DNA from: Acetivibrio thermocellus ATCC 27405
GTDB taxonomy: Bacteria > Bacillota > Clostridia > Acetivibrionales > Acetivibrionaceae
Direction: 5' to 3'
Assembly: GCF_000015865.1 (NCBI RefSeq)
Contig: NC_009012.1
Span: 2,473,081-2,537,080, forward strand
DNA: 64,000 bases
This document shows positions 45,735 through 55,683 of this stretch, piece by piece. The number at the start of each line of letters is the position of its first letter. The stretch's first letter is position 1. The notes beneath the pieces are model-generated. The model ran no database searches. It was not told the DNA's origin and saw only the letters and a program-made list of their open reading frames with translations. The translations under genes and the position numbers were made by a program.

Positions 45735-46492
45735 CGCAAATCCACCTCCTTTTCCTGGATACCTGCAGCATACTCCTTGAAGATTTCGAGGTTGCTCCTT
45801 AATATCAAGCTTACTGCAATTATATATTTTTTATTTCTTTCTATAGTCCTTCTGCTAACTTTTGCCAGTTTCAACAGTTCCAATGTGGGCAACTTTTTGG
45901 TTTTTTTTAGCTTTTCATAAAGCCCGTCATTACTTGCAATTTTTTTTGCAATATTTATCAAAAGCTCTCTCGAATCTCTGTGCTTTGGAGTACAGGAGAG
46001 CAAATCCTTAAAAGTTATATCAAAGGAGGCCAGCTCAGATTTGAAAAGTCTAATCTCGTCCGTAAATTCCAATCTTTCAATTGCATTGTTGCCGTCAGCA
46101 TCCGAAAGAGTTCTTTCAAGTTTGATATCTTCGTTTTCAAAGTAAGAAAAAGGATAAACCATTTTATTCTTATGATTTTTTCTTTTATAGTCAATAAGTC
46201 TTCTATTAATAACCTGTTCTGAGAAAACAAGGAAGTTAGAATGCTTCTCTTCATCATAAGCATTGATGGCTTCATTGAAAGCCAATAATGCAACGCTGTA
46301 TTCTTCACTGTTTTCCGGCTCAACATGCCTGTCAGTCGCCTTATACACCAATTTTAATATAAAAGGCCTAAACCTCAGGATAAACTCTTCCCTTGCAGAA
46401 TCATCCCCGGCTTTTATTCTGTTCAGATACTCTATAATAATCCTTTTTGTATGTTCCCTGTCGTCGTTCGTACCTTGAAAATGCCAATCCAC
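45731..46492 (-). CDS. sigI6: alternative sigma factor SigI6
   Basis: 253 residues, sigma-I family: region 2 with GDDSAREEFILRFRPFILKLV and EYSVALLAFNEAINAYDEEK, and a C-terminal HTH (LLKLAKVSRRTIERNKKYII). The C. thermocellum SigI paralogues direct cellulosomal genes in response to outside polysaccharide. GTG start at 46492, 9 nt after GGGGTGA. Cotranscribed with rsgI6, the usual sigI-rsgI order. I recognise the pair as number 6 from the GH10 domain. Confidence 0.95.
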   Translation of the reverse strand: MDWHFQGTNDDREHTKRIIIEYLNRIKAGDDSAREEFILRFRPFILKLVYKATDRHVEPENSEEYSVALLAFNEAINAYDEEKHSNFLVFSEQVINRRLIDYKRKNHKNKMVYPFSYFENEDIKLERTLSDADGNNAIERLEFTDEIRLFKSELASFDITFKDLLSCTPKHRDSRELLINIAKKIASNDGLYEKLKKTKKLPTLELLKLAKVSRRTIERNKKYIIAVSLILRSNLEIFKEYAAGIQEKEVDLR

Positions 46493-46650
46493 CGGTTAAT
46501 TTCACCCCTTATTCTTATATCGATTCGTATACCGGAATGGTTTTATGTCGCATTGTCAGCTTCCCAGGTGGATCAAGATATTTGAGACCCAATTTTGCAA
46601 ACATTTTGCGTTGTTCGTGCAGCGAATCGGATGTATGACCCAAATATCTT

Positions 46651-47568
46651 TTACAATTGCAAAAACATTCTCCACAATTCCCCATGGTAGATTATTAACC
46701 CAATTCCCGCAGCGATGCTTAAAATATTGGCTGTCAATGCAAACAGTATCCGCCTCAGTTTTGAATGTTGCTCCAGGAAGTTTGCATACAGGTAAACTTC
46801 AGCTATCAATATTATCAATTCAAGAAGCAAATACGCCAAAACCGCCTCCACCCTTCCTCTACTGTAGAGCACAGCAGCCAAAAGAAGGCTCAAAAAAGCC
46901 TGGGTAAATATATTAATTGCCAAAAACGGCACACCGTCGCGTTCCATGTCAAATCTAAACAGCAATAATACAAGTCCTTCAACAATCAATGCCTTCAAAC
47001 AGGTGCAAACAAATAAAATCAAAAAAGCCAAACCTATCGAAAGTTCCGTTGCTTCCTCTGACATGTAATCAAAAAAAACAATACTGTCAAACGCTTTTCT
47101 TTCTATTACGTTGGAAACGGCGGTCATGCCGTCGGAAGTCACCACTATGATTTTAAATTTGTCAATCTTTCTGTCAAAAGTAAACTTCTTAACACATTTG
47201 CCGTCTTTCACATCGCATTCAATATCGTTAAGTCCCATCCCAAACGGGTTGGCCGACAAAGGAGTCCAACCGTCTTTATTATAATTTTTCAATATGTTTA
47301 TCGCACTTCGGTCATGTTCGTCAGAAAAATGCGGGAAGATGGAAAAATAATCCTCAAGCTCTGAAATCCGTCCACTTTCATTCCATAGAGAATTGTATTC
47401 AAGTATGTCAAGATAACAAACCTGATAAGACGGCATGTTCTTTGCAATAATATACACAGATGACTCCGAACCGAAATATGCCGAAGCGGTTAAAGGCAAA
47501 AACAGTATCACCAATACAATTAACAATAATTGTGCATATAAAAGTTTTGCCAAGTTCTCCCTTCCCAC
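46651..47568 (-). CDS. multi-pass membrane protein, unknown function
   Basis: 305 residues. N-terminal signal/TM (LLYAQLLLIVLVILFLPLTA), an outside domain of about 170 residues (YIIAKNMPSYQVCYLDILEY onward), then four or five TM helices in the last 120 residues. No family recognised. I used the GTG at 47568, 4 nt after GGGGGAG. It lies upstream of sigI6 on the same strand, 158 bp away, so cotranscription is possible but not shown. Confidence 0.65.
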   Translation of the reverse strand: MGRENLAKLLYAQLLLIVLVILFLPLTASAYFGSESSVYIIAKNMPSYQVCYLDILEYNSLWNESGRISELEDYFSIFPHFSDEHDRSAINILKNYNKDGWTPLSANPFGMGLNDIECDVKDGKCVKKFTFDRKIDKFKIIVVTSDGMTAVSNVIERKAFDSIVFFDYMSEEATELSIGLAFLILFVCTCLKALIVEGLVLLLFRFDMERDGVPFLAINIFTQAFLSLLLAAVLYSRGRVEAVLAYLLLELIILIAEVYLYANFLEQHSKLRRILFALTANILSIAAGIGLIIYHGELWRMFLQL

Positions 47569-47767
47569 AATACTCCCCCTCTTATAATATTCTACCATAA
47601 AAAAGCAAAACTTTATATAAACTTCATACAATTTATTCTGCCATTGTTTTGCCCATCATTACAAGTACTATATAATTTAAAATTGTTTGAACCTTTTTAA
47701 AATAAAGATAATCTAAATATATGAAACAAAAAAATTGCAAAGATATGTGAATATTGGTAATGAAATT

Positions 47768-48133
47768 ATGGAATATTTGGAAAGTAACTACAAAGATAAT
47801 TTTAAAAATATAGCAGTTTCTTTGGCACTTTTAACTCTTTTTTCAGTCTCCTTGTACATGTCACTAAAGCAAAAAGACACCGAAATTTATCATAATCCTC
47901 TGATACCCTCCGTAATAGATTGGAATAATTCCACATATATTTGTTCAAGCGATTTTGTCATTGATGATATAAATATGGTCGGAGATAAAATCGGTATTGG
48001 TTCAAACTATAAATGGCCGATTTTTGAAATTAAAGGTATATCCCCTTCGGGAAAAATAGCTGTATTAATTGGAAAAAGCTATTTTGTTTATGAAATCAAA
48101 GAATCCAAAAGTTCGCCGCCGGAAATTGATTAG
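47768..48133 (+). CDS. small single-pass membrane protein, unknown
   Basis: About 121 residues: MEYLESNYKDNFKNIAVSLA, then one TM helix (LLTLFSVSLYMSL) and an outside domain of about 85 residues with beta-strand character. The ribosome-binding site is weak. Convergent with, and overlapping by 4 bp, the next gene. Unknown function. Confidence 0.5.
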   Translation: MEYLESNYKDNFKNIAVSLALLTLFSVSLYMSLKQKDTEIYHNPLIPSVIDWNNSTYICSSDFVIDDINMVGDKIGIGSNYKWPIFEIKGISPSGKIAVLIGKSYFVYEIKESKSSPPEID

Positions 48134-49551
48134 CTTGATATACTTTGATTTACCGCCCCATATCTTACGGCGATTTTTTCAAAAATCAAGCCACTGTTAA
48201 GAAGCAGAAAACAAAGCATAAGCACAATAAATTTAGCAGGCAGACTGTAATCAATCCCCATAAAGCATACTGCAAGATAACCTGCTGCAACTCCCAACAC
48301 GATGGAGGACAAAGAAGATACGGCAAGCTTCACTTTCGGCATTTGAGCCGATTTTGCAATCCTAAGGCTCAATATCAAATCCACAAATCCCGCAACGATA
48401 AACGCCGTCAGTATCCACGCAATTCTAAGGGTGCTTTGGAGCATGGCGGCAAAAGGCATGTAATTTACCTTAATCTGAGAATTGCTCTGTCTTATCATTT
48501 CTTTTATTTTTTCGATATAGAACCCTATATCAAACACATTATCCGGCGGTAAATACCCGCTGGGCACATAGAATTCAAACTTTACAAGCCTCCATATCAA
48601 AACCAAAATCCCTGCAAAACCAAATACAATTAACAGATCCAAAACCAGAGGCAAAATGTTTCTCCTTACCATCTCCTTTATGTACAAATCACCAAGCTTA
48701 TGCCTGTAAAAAGCAATCCTTCGCTTCAAAAACTCAACAAAATTCTTTATCAACAGATACACGCATGCAAGGCCAACCAAAAGATTTAACACATTTTCAA
48801 ATTGTGAAATCACAATGTCATACTTTTCATAATTCCTCACGGCATAGTTGTAGGCGGCATTCCTCCTTAATGTTTTGTTTATGAGTTCTTCAAAGGAAAA
48901 AACCTGTCTGTATTTGTACCTAAGACCGTTTGCCATCAAATAATCAATATTTCTGTCCGTCTCAAAAGACGTATATGGTATGTATATTTTTTCATATCCG
49001 TCATCGGTAAGATCGGACAATATCCCTGTGTCCGCATCATACACTCCTACAATTTTGTATTTTTTGTCCCCAAGAACAAGCCTGTTGCCGATTATGTCCT
49101 CGGTCATGTAAAGCTTTCGCGCAAGCTCGCTGCTGACAACCGCTGCGTTTTCCCCGTTTTCCACCATGTCCGAATCCAGAAACATTCCCTTTTCTATTGT
49201 CATGCAAGGAAAAAAATTAATATAGTTTTCATCGGTCATAATTACTTTTGCATCCAACGACCTTTGACTCAATTCAGCCATAGCCGTAAACTCAAGTACA
49301 ATTGCCGCTGAAGTGTCTCCCTCGTCATAGTCTTGTATTATCTTTTCATAGTCCTTAAAAGAGATACCCGGTTCACCGTTTTCTCCTACATAGACAGCCT
49401 CCACCCTTTTTCGCATTTCTCCCATAATCTTCTCATCAAAAGTAGCTGTAAGGCTTCTTAAAACACTAACCAGACAAGTTACAAATAAAAAACTTGCACA
49501 CAGCTTTATCGACAAACTGCGGAAAATTGCCCTGCCGTTCATCTTTTTCAC
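48130..49551 (-). CDS. FtsX/MacB-like ABC transporter permease
   Basis: 473 residues. One N-terminal TM, an outside MacB-like periplasmic core domain (about 40-220, with VVSSELARKLYMTEDIIGNR then LVLGDKKYKIVGVY), then three or more TM helices. The usual partners are a membrane-fusion protein (upstream, frameshifted) and an ATPase; no ATPase gene is in this cluster. Substrate unknown. Confidence 0.8.
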   Translation of the reverse strand: MKKMNGRAIFRSLSIKLCASFLFVTCLVSVLRSLTATFDEKIMGEMRKRVEAVYVGENGEPGISFKDYEKIIQDYDEGDTSAAIVLEFTAMAELSQRSLDAKVIMTDENYINFFPCMTIEKGMFLDSDMVENGENAAVVSSELARKLYMTEDIIGNRLVLGDKKYKIVGVYDADTGILSDLTDDGYEKIYIPYTSFETDRNIDYLMANGLRYKYRQVFSFEELINKTLRRNAAYNYAVRNYEKYDIVISQFENVLNLLVGLACVYLLIKNFVEFLKRRIAFYRHKLGDLYIKEMVRRNILPLVLDLLIVFGFAGILVLIWRLVKFEFYVPSGYLPPDNVFDIGFYIEKIKEMIRQSNSQIKVNYMPFAAMLQSTLRIAWILTAFIVAGFVDLILSLRIAKSAQMPKVKLAVSSLSSIVLGVAAGYLAVCFMGIDYSLPAKFIVLMLCFLLLNSGLIFEKIAVRYGAVNQSISS

Positions 49552-49552
49552 C

Positions 49553-50906
49553 TCATCTTACCTGCATTCCGTCTGCCAGAGGCTTGCTTGCATTTACCAC
49601 TATTTCCTCATTGTCCTCGATAGATGCTTCTATGGCGCAGTTGAAGTCATCCTTTTCCAGAATCTCAACCTCCCGCTGTTCCACATAGTTTTCGATGCCC
49701 AGCACCCCTTCCCTCTGTTTCACTACAAACACACTTGCCTGCCCCCTGCTTTCAATAACGCAGCTTCTGGGGACAACCATGTCATAGACTTTTCCGTATT
49801 TTGAAGCCTGAATTTCCACATCACTTCCTTCCAAAACACTGCCTTCTTCAAGCTCAATATCCACCCAATACCTGTATTGTTTCAATTCCGGCACATATTC
49901 TTTTCCTTGAATCGGCCCATTTTTGGTTACCTCAACCCATTCCGTCGTATTTTTACTTTTTTTCGCACTCTTTTTCCCATCTCCTTTTGAATCTTCGCTT
50001 TCATTATCCACTGTTATCCACTGTTTTCTGCACTTCCAATTTTATGGCTACTTCATCCCCTATGTCAAAGTCTTCGGCCTCGGACCTGCTCATCAGCCAT
50101 GACAGCCTGTATTTTTTATCATCCCTTCCTACAACAAAAAGAGTTTGATTCGGTGCGGTCATCATTCCCTTGTCAATATTCACTTCCAGAATAATACCGT
50201 CGGACGGTGCTTTTATCTCTCCCATTCCGGAATAATCCTTTTTTAACTTTTCAAGTTCCTTTTTCCGAAGCTCGAGCTCCGCCATTCTCTCCTTAAGGTT
50301 CGTTTCATAAGTTCCCCTGCTTCGCTCAAGTTTGTTCTTTTTGTCCTCATAATCATATTTTGCATCCTCGTATCTTCTTTTTGCCCTGTCCACATTGTCT
50401 TTTGTCTCAACCCCTGCATTAAAAAGCTGCTCCAGCGACTCAAGCTCTTCTTTTGCATCATCCATTTCTCTTTTGGCAAGTTCTATCAACCTTTCCTGTT
50501 CCGACACCCCGTTCTCATAACTTGCCGACAACTCATTTATACTGTTTTCAAGCTTCAAAATCTCAAGCTCCTTCTGCTTTAGCGTCAGTGAAATATCCTC
50601 CTTTTCCACCACGGCCAATACCATGCCTTCCGTAACACAGTCATTCTTTTTTACGAACACATCCGTAACCTTCCACGCCCCGGTGGCATACACATTTTCT
50701 TTATTCAGCAGCTCCACCTGACCGGTCTTTTCAATTGTCCTTCCAATGCTGCCCTTCTTTACCTTGACGGTATCCACCACAGGTAGCAGTGTGTTGTTTA
50801 TTGTTTTAGAAAAGAATGTAAGAAATATTATCATCGCCCCAAATATTAACGCCAGCTTTATAACTATGCTTTTCCTTCTATTGTTTAAAGCCATTTCTGC
50901 GTCCAT
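49553..50906 (-). pseudogene. HlyD/MacA-like membrane fusion protein split by a 10-bp duplication
   Basis: The first part (50906-50004, 300 codons) has an N-terminal TM anchor (IVIKLALIFGAMIIFLTFF), a lipoyl-like half, and a long coiled coil rich in E/K/L. The second part (50011-49553, 152 codons) begins MDNESEDSKGDG and carries the C-terminal beta domains. The break is at a perfect 10-bp tandem repeat TTATCCACTG (50004-50023). With one copy removed, the frame reads EVQKTVDNESEDSKGD without a break, giving a single protein of about 450 residues. The second part could still be translated from its own ATG. Confidence 0.85.
50004..50023. repeat. perfect 10-bp tandem duplication
   Basis: TTATCCACTG at 50004-50013 and 50014-50023. 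On the minus strand it duplicates CAGTGGATAA and causes the frameshift in the fusion-protein gene. Confidence 0.95.
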
Positions 50907-50919
50907 ATAAATTCCCCCC

Positions 50920-51834
50920 TTACTTAATACCGGTAAGCTGAATACCTTCCACGAAGTATTTTTCGCCGTAAAGGTATATCAACACCGTCGGAATCATGTA
51001 AAGAACTCCGCTTGCAAACGCCAGTCCAAGATCCCCTTCATTTATATAGGCAAGGTATACGGACAAAGGGTATTTTGCACTGTCGCTTAAGAATATCAAA
51101 GGCTGTTCAACCATATTCCAGTTGTCAATGAAAGCCAAAATCGCAAGAGAAGCTATTATGCTCTTGCACTGGGGCAGAATAATCTTTGTAAAGGTTTTAA
51201 GATATCCCGCTCCGTCAATCATTGCCGCTTCACAGCACTCATCAGGTATTCCCCTCATATACTGTCTTAAAAGCACCACGCCGAAGGCCGAAAATCCTCC
51301 CGGCAGAATAACTGAAAGAAACGAACCAATCATATCAAGTTTTCTTAACAATATATAATTGGGAACGAGGGTAACCTGCAAAGGCATCAGCATAACCACT
51401 ATAAAGACAAAGAACAACTTATCCCTCAACGGAAACCGCAACTTTGCAAAAGCGTATGCCGCAAACACACCTACTATCACCTGGATGATAACAATGGGAA
51501 TTGTCATAATTGCAGAGTTTAAAAACATCAACAGGAAAGTCGGCTTTCTGAATAAAACAGTGTAATACTGTTTCATGCTCACCATGTCAGGTATCAGCTT
51601 GAACCCTAAAAATTCGGTACTTTCTCCCTCTTCAACTTCTTCTATCTTTTTCTGATATGTATCCAAAACTTCCTTATCGGACATAAAGGAATTTGCTATC
51701 GTAAACAGTATTGGAAACAGTAAAACCACGGTAATTACAATCAAAATAACATAAACGCCAAACCTTTTAAGTTTATAAATCCGTTTCCTCAATTTTATCT
51801 TTCTTGCCAGCTCCACAAATTTCTCTTTCAACAA
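50920..51834 (-). CDS. carbohydrate ABC transporter permease (MalG-like)
   Basis: 304 residues, six TM helices. EAA loop CCEAAMIDGAGYLKTFTKII. A TTG start at 51834 after GGGGTGAGG. It pairs with the MalF-like permease 27 bp upstream and the solute-binding lipoprotein further upstream. Sugar type not visible. Confidence 0.9.
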   Translation of the reverse strand: MLKEKFVELARKIKLRKRIYKLKRFGVYVILIVITVVLLFPILFTIANSFMSDKEVLDTYQKKIEEVEEGESTEFLGFKLIPDMVSMKQYYTVLFRKPTFLLMFLNSAIMTIPIVIIQVIVGVFAAYAFAKLRFPLRDKLFFVFIVVMLMPLQVTLVPNYILLRKLDMIGSFLSVILPGGFSAFGVVLLRQYMRGIPDECCEAAMIDGAGYLKTFTKIILPQCKSIIASLAILAFIDNWNMVEQPLIFLSDSAKYPLSVYLAYINEGDLGLAFASGVLYMIPTVLIYLYGEKYFVEGIQLTGIK

Positions 51835-51861
51835 ACCTCACCCCTTAACCTTACCATAATC

Positions 51862-52716
51862 TTAAAAACTTTTACCGTATCTGCCTTCAATTTTGTACAT
51901 TAAAAACACTATTGCGACTATAAACAGTTCCATCAGCAGAGAAGCCGTTGACAGTCTTTGATAGTTCAGGTTGTTGAAATTATTGTTCATAAAGTGCTGG
52001 AGCATATACATATTGAGCGGCGGATAGTTCCCGCACAACAGGTAAGCCTCTCTGAAGACCTTGAATGAATTTATAATGGAAATAATAAATACAAAAAATA
52101 TCGTCGGAACCAAAAGCGGAAGCGTTATACTTGTAAAACATTTGAAACCGCCGGCACCGTCAATACTTGCCGCATCATAATAATCCTTAGGGATACTGTT
52201 TAATCCCGCTGTAAACAAGATTATATTGTATCCGCAGTTCTTCCACACGTACAGAAGCACCAGCACCGCAATCGACCATTTTGAATTCAGCCACTCAACT
52301 CCTGCAATACCAAAATGATTAAGCAAATTGTTCAATACTCCAAATTCATTAAAAGTAATCTGCCATACCAGTATAATTGAGGCTACAGGTATTACCAGAG
52401 GCAGTACGAAAAACATCCGAAAATACCTTGCTCCCCTCAGAGCTTTGTTTAAAAGCATTGCCAGCAAAAGTGAGACAATCATGATAACCGGCACACTGAC
52501 GGAATTGAATATAAGTGTGTTTTTCACCGCAAGGCGATACGAGTTGCTTGCAATAACGCTTTTGAAATTATCCAACCCTGCAAACTCAAAGCTGCCCACT
52601 CCTCTGGTAAAACAATAATACACGCTCATTGCCGAAGGTATGGCAAAAAATATCAGGAAGCCGGCAAGGTACGGCGACGAAAACAAATAACCCGCCAATG
52701 CTTCCTTATGCCTCAT
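51862..52716 (-). CDS. carbohydrate ABC transporter permease (MalF-like)
   Basis: 284 residues, six TM helices. N-terminus LAGYLFSSPYLAGFLIFFAI is typical of sugar permeases. EAA loop DYYDAASIDGAGGFKCFTSI. Works with the MalG-like protein; an ATPase such as a shared MsmX-like protein must come from elsewhere in the genome. Confidence 0.9.
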   Translation of the reverse strand: MRHKEALAGYLFSSPYLAGFLIFFAIPSAMSVYYCFTRGVGSFEFAGLDNFKSVIASNSYRLAVKNTLIFNSVSVPVIMIVSLLLAMLLNKALRGARYFRMFFVLPLVIPVASIILVWQITFNEFGVLNNLLNHFGIAGVEWLNSKWSIAVLVLLYVWKNCGYNIILFTAGLNSIPKDYYDAASIDGAGGFKCFTSITLPLLVPTIFFVFIISIINSFKVFREAYLLCGNYPPLNMYMLQHFMNNNFNNLNYQRLSTASLLMELFIVAIVFLMYKIEGRYGKSF

Positions 52717-52847
52717 TTTAAACCTCGGTTTTCTTTTTTTGTTCTCGCCCTTTTCCTTCCTTCTTTTCTCATTTCTATTCCCGCCCTTTTTTTATCATTA
52801 AATCTATAAATTTAAACCGCCAAAAGTTATCAGACTTTCTTCCCCAT

Positions 52848-53642
52848 TCACAAATCCCACATTCCATTTTTTCTGCGCAACGTCCCAAACACTGAGCTTA
52901 AAATTTTTACAACCGACACAACCGTAAAGATTGAAAGCACGAAAACAGCGGTACATACAATAGTAATGACAATTGTCTCTTTTACTATTGAAATCCCTGA
53001 AAGAGCAAAGATTATCGCAAAAATCAGAGCTATAGCGATTCGATTGTAACGGATGACGGAAAAAGAAATAGATTTTTTATCAGTTGAATAGACGATGGAT
53101 TTGATGAGAAGAGTATTGGCTCTAAAGATATAAACTGCGACACTTATAACTCCCATCCACGATATGAACGGCACGTATGGCTCCAGCTTGTTCACAAAAT
53201 TGAACACAAAATACGAAATAAAATATGTACCCAATCCATACCAACAAGCTGTTTCCGGAAAAACTTCATCCGGCGGCAGTTTTACATATAGTATCCCGCG
53301 GTGTAATACCATTGGATAAATTATAAAAATTATATTTGAAAAGATTGGTCTCGCTCTGAACTTAAATCTGCTTTCCTTTTGATTAAAGAAGTTTATACCG
53401 CTTAAGTCCGACGGAAGGATGTGCGGTGTGAATTGAATTCTCTTAAACGAAGTGTCCAGCGATTTTGCCATTGCTTTAGCAATCAGTATTTTGCCCGTCC
53501 CGGGCACATCCTCAAGCAGAACATGCCCTGACGAAATCAATGCAATCTGCAAAAAGTCTATTACATCATCCTTTCCGGCAATAACCTTCCGGATGTTTTC
53601 TTTAACCCTTTGCATTAAATCTTTTATTTGATTTAATTCCAT
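52848..53642 (-). pseudogene. MoxR AAA ATPase N-terminus fused to an unrelated membrane protein
   Basis: 264 codons from an ATG preceded by AGGAGAAAG. Residues 1-115 are a MoxR ATPase N-terminus (KVIAGKDDVIDFLQIALISS, P-loop LEDVPGTGKILIAKA, and SRFKFRARPIFSNI, the segment that in MoxR comes just before Walker B). The sequence then changes to a protein with about four TM helices (IFIIYPMVLHRGILYVKLPP onward). The Walker B, sensor and lid parts are missing. It looks like the product of a deletion joining a moxR gene to a downstream membrane-protein gene. The open frame is intact, so a product may still be made. Confidence 0.75.
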
Positions 53643-53817
53643 TTTAACTACTTTCTCCTCTAATACCGGATATAAATATCTCCATAAATTTTCTGACAAT
53701 AATATAATTCTATTATCTATAACCTAATTTTATCATTTAATTCGCAATAAATGGTTACAAAATAGTTAAAATTAGTATGTATATATAATCATTTTATAGT
53801 TACCATTTGCTTAGCCA

Positions 53818-55200
53818 TTACTCATTTAAAAACAAATTTACTTTTTGCTGTACCATCCGAGCTGCGTCTTTAGCAGACATTTTGCCGTTTTTGTATTCAT
53901 TGAATCCTTCAATCATAAAATCAATTATTTGCTCGTCAACCAGTACACATTCAGTTACTCCGTTTATTATTGAATTGTATTCCGCCACTACAGATTCCGG
54001 TAACGGTACGGTATCCATAGTTTCGTTAATGGTCATTCCCACAGGAAGGGTGGTCTTTCCTTCTTCTCCTGAATATTTCTCTATGAGTTCTCTTATCGCC
54101 TCATCATTAACCGGTATTCCCATTCTATCGCGAAATTGTTGGGAACTTTGAATTTCTTTTGACAAAAAAACTTTCAGCACCTCATATGCAGTTGCTTTAT
54201 TTTTGCTGTTTTTGTTTATCGCTACTATATCTGTAGGATGCGCCACTATTCTGCCCAAGTCCCCAAATGTAGGAAATTTTGAAAGCCTTATGCTATCCGG
54301 ATTAAAATAGTAATTTATGTGCGAATTGCGATACCATAATTCCCAAGGATTTATGGGATACTCAGTACTGCTTATCAAAGTAATTTTCCCATGCTTTAGA
54401 GCTTCAAACTCCATCCCCGTATATTCTTTAATAAGTTTTTCATCACAAATGCCTGCTTTTTCAATAGCTCCAATTGCCTCCAAAAATTCAACAAACTCTT
54501 GACTGTCAAAGCTTGCCTGCTTATTCTCGTAATCAACAAATTCTCTCCAGTTCGCATACATAATATTTCTGATAAATCCGTCACCATAGCCAAAGAGGTA
54601 ATTATCAGAATTCTTTTCTTTAAACTGAACTGCAAAATCAGCCATGTCCTTCAACGTCCAGTTTGCTATTTCATCCTTTATATTGTTTTCCTCAAGAATG
54701 GAGTTAGCCGTCCAAAAAATAGGTACATCATAGGCTATGGGAATAAAGTATCTTTTGCCGTTTATAACACCGCTGTTTAAAACAGTCTCATTATACTCTG
54801 ACAAATTTATACTCTCATCCTTCGATATATATGGCTCCAGATCACAGAAAACTCCTGATTCTACCAACTTTCTCATAGTTTCTATTGTAATTGAACCCTT
54901 TTTGGTGGATGGGCTTAAAACAATAACATCCGGACCTTCTCCCGCCATCAATTCAGTTAAAAGTCTGCTTTTGAATTCGTCAGCATTATTGAACGAAACC
55001 ACTTGAAACTCCACATTTGGATACTTGCTTCTTACTATATTTCTTATTTCTGACTGAACATTGTCGCCGGGTGCCGCATACATCACTATTTTACCACCTA
55101 TAACATCTTGCGTGTCATCCCGGCTGCCAGAACAAGACGTTGCCAGAAATAAAATGCTTAAAATAATTAAGCTTAACACCATTGTTATAAATTTTTTCAT
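53818..55200 (-). CDS. extracellular solute-binding lipoprotein (sugar ABC transporter)
   Basis: 460 residues. Lipoprotein signal: TMVLSLIILSILFLATSC. Family 1 solute-binding fold: VIGGKIVMYAAPGD, LMAGEGPDVIVLSPS (the usual GxxPDV motif), and a long C-terminal lobe. Good ribosome-binding site GGAGGGAAG. It probably serves the two permeases downstream. The C-terminal 70 residues have a near copy at 55267-55492. Confidence 0.9.
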   Translation of the reverse strand: MKKFITMVLSLIILSILFLATSCSGSRDDTQDVIGGKIVMYAAPGDNVQSEIRNIVRSKYPNVEFQVVSFNNADEFKSRLLTELMAGEGPDVIVLSPSTKKGSITIETMRKLVESGVFCDLEPYISKDESINLSEYNETVLNSGVINGKRYFIPIAYDVPIFWTANSILEENNIKDEIANWTLKDMADFAVQFKEKNSDNYLFGYGDGFIRNIMYANWREFVDYENKQASFDSQEFVEFLEAIGAIEKAGICDEKLIKEYTGMEFEALKHGKITLISSTEYPINPWELWYRNSHINYYFNPDSIRLSKFPTFGDLGRIVAHPTDIVAINKNSKNKATAYEVLKVFLSKEIQSSQQFRDRMGIPVNDEAIRELIEKYSGEEGKTTLPVGMTINETMDTVPLPESVVAEYNSIINGVTECVLVDEQIIDFMIEGFNEYKNGKMSAKDAARMVQQKVNLFLNE

Positions 55201-55266
55201 TTACTTCCCTCCAATTATCAACCGATTAAATATTTTGCTGATGTCAATTTTCTATTTTACAAATTA

Positions 55267-55492
55267 TCACTCATTTAAAAACAAATTTACTTTTTGCTGT
55301 ACCATCCGAGCCGCATCTTTAGCAGACATTTTGCCTTTTTTGTATTCATTGAATCCTTCCATCATAAAATCAATTATTTGCTCGTCAACCAGAACACATT
55401 CGGTTATCCCGTTTATTATTGAATTGTATTCCGCTACAATAGATTCCGATAATGGTACGGCATCCATAGTTTCGTCAATGGCCGTTGAATCA
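55267..55492 (-). pseudogene. relic of a duplicated solute-binding protein gene
   Basis: The minus strand reads STAIDETMDAVPLSESIVAE and on to VQQKVNLFLNE, nearly the same as the last 70 residues of the gene at 53818-55200 (there INETMDTVPLPESVVAE...). Upstream of about 55492 the match stops. So a tandem copy existed and lost its first 390 codons. Confidence 0.85.
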
Positions 55493-55632
55493 CTACCAGC
55501 AAATTACTCGTAACGTAGTTATTTTATCACCTTATTTTATCGCCGTTTACTTATACGCATTTTAATTTTCGTCCCGCTGCAATAGGAACATGGATAATGC
55601 CTGGCAGGTTTAAAATGCAAAAACACAAAAAA

Positions 55633-55655
55633 AGGCTACCCTTTTCGGATAGCCT
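55633..55655 (-). terminator. terminator of the DUF4097 gene
   Basis: AGGCTACC / GGATAGCCT hairpin. The minus-strand side is followed by seven T. Confidence 0.88.
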
Positions 55656-55683
55656 GCAATATGACAATGTCAGTTTTAATGGT

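Noticed and set aside
46500-46640. SigI-type promoter before sigI6
   Set aside because: A CGAA near a possible -10 exists, but no matching -35 at a proper distance could be read by eye.
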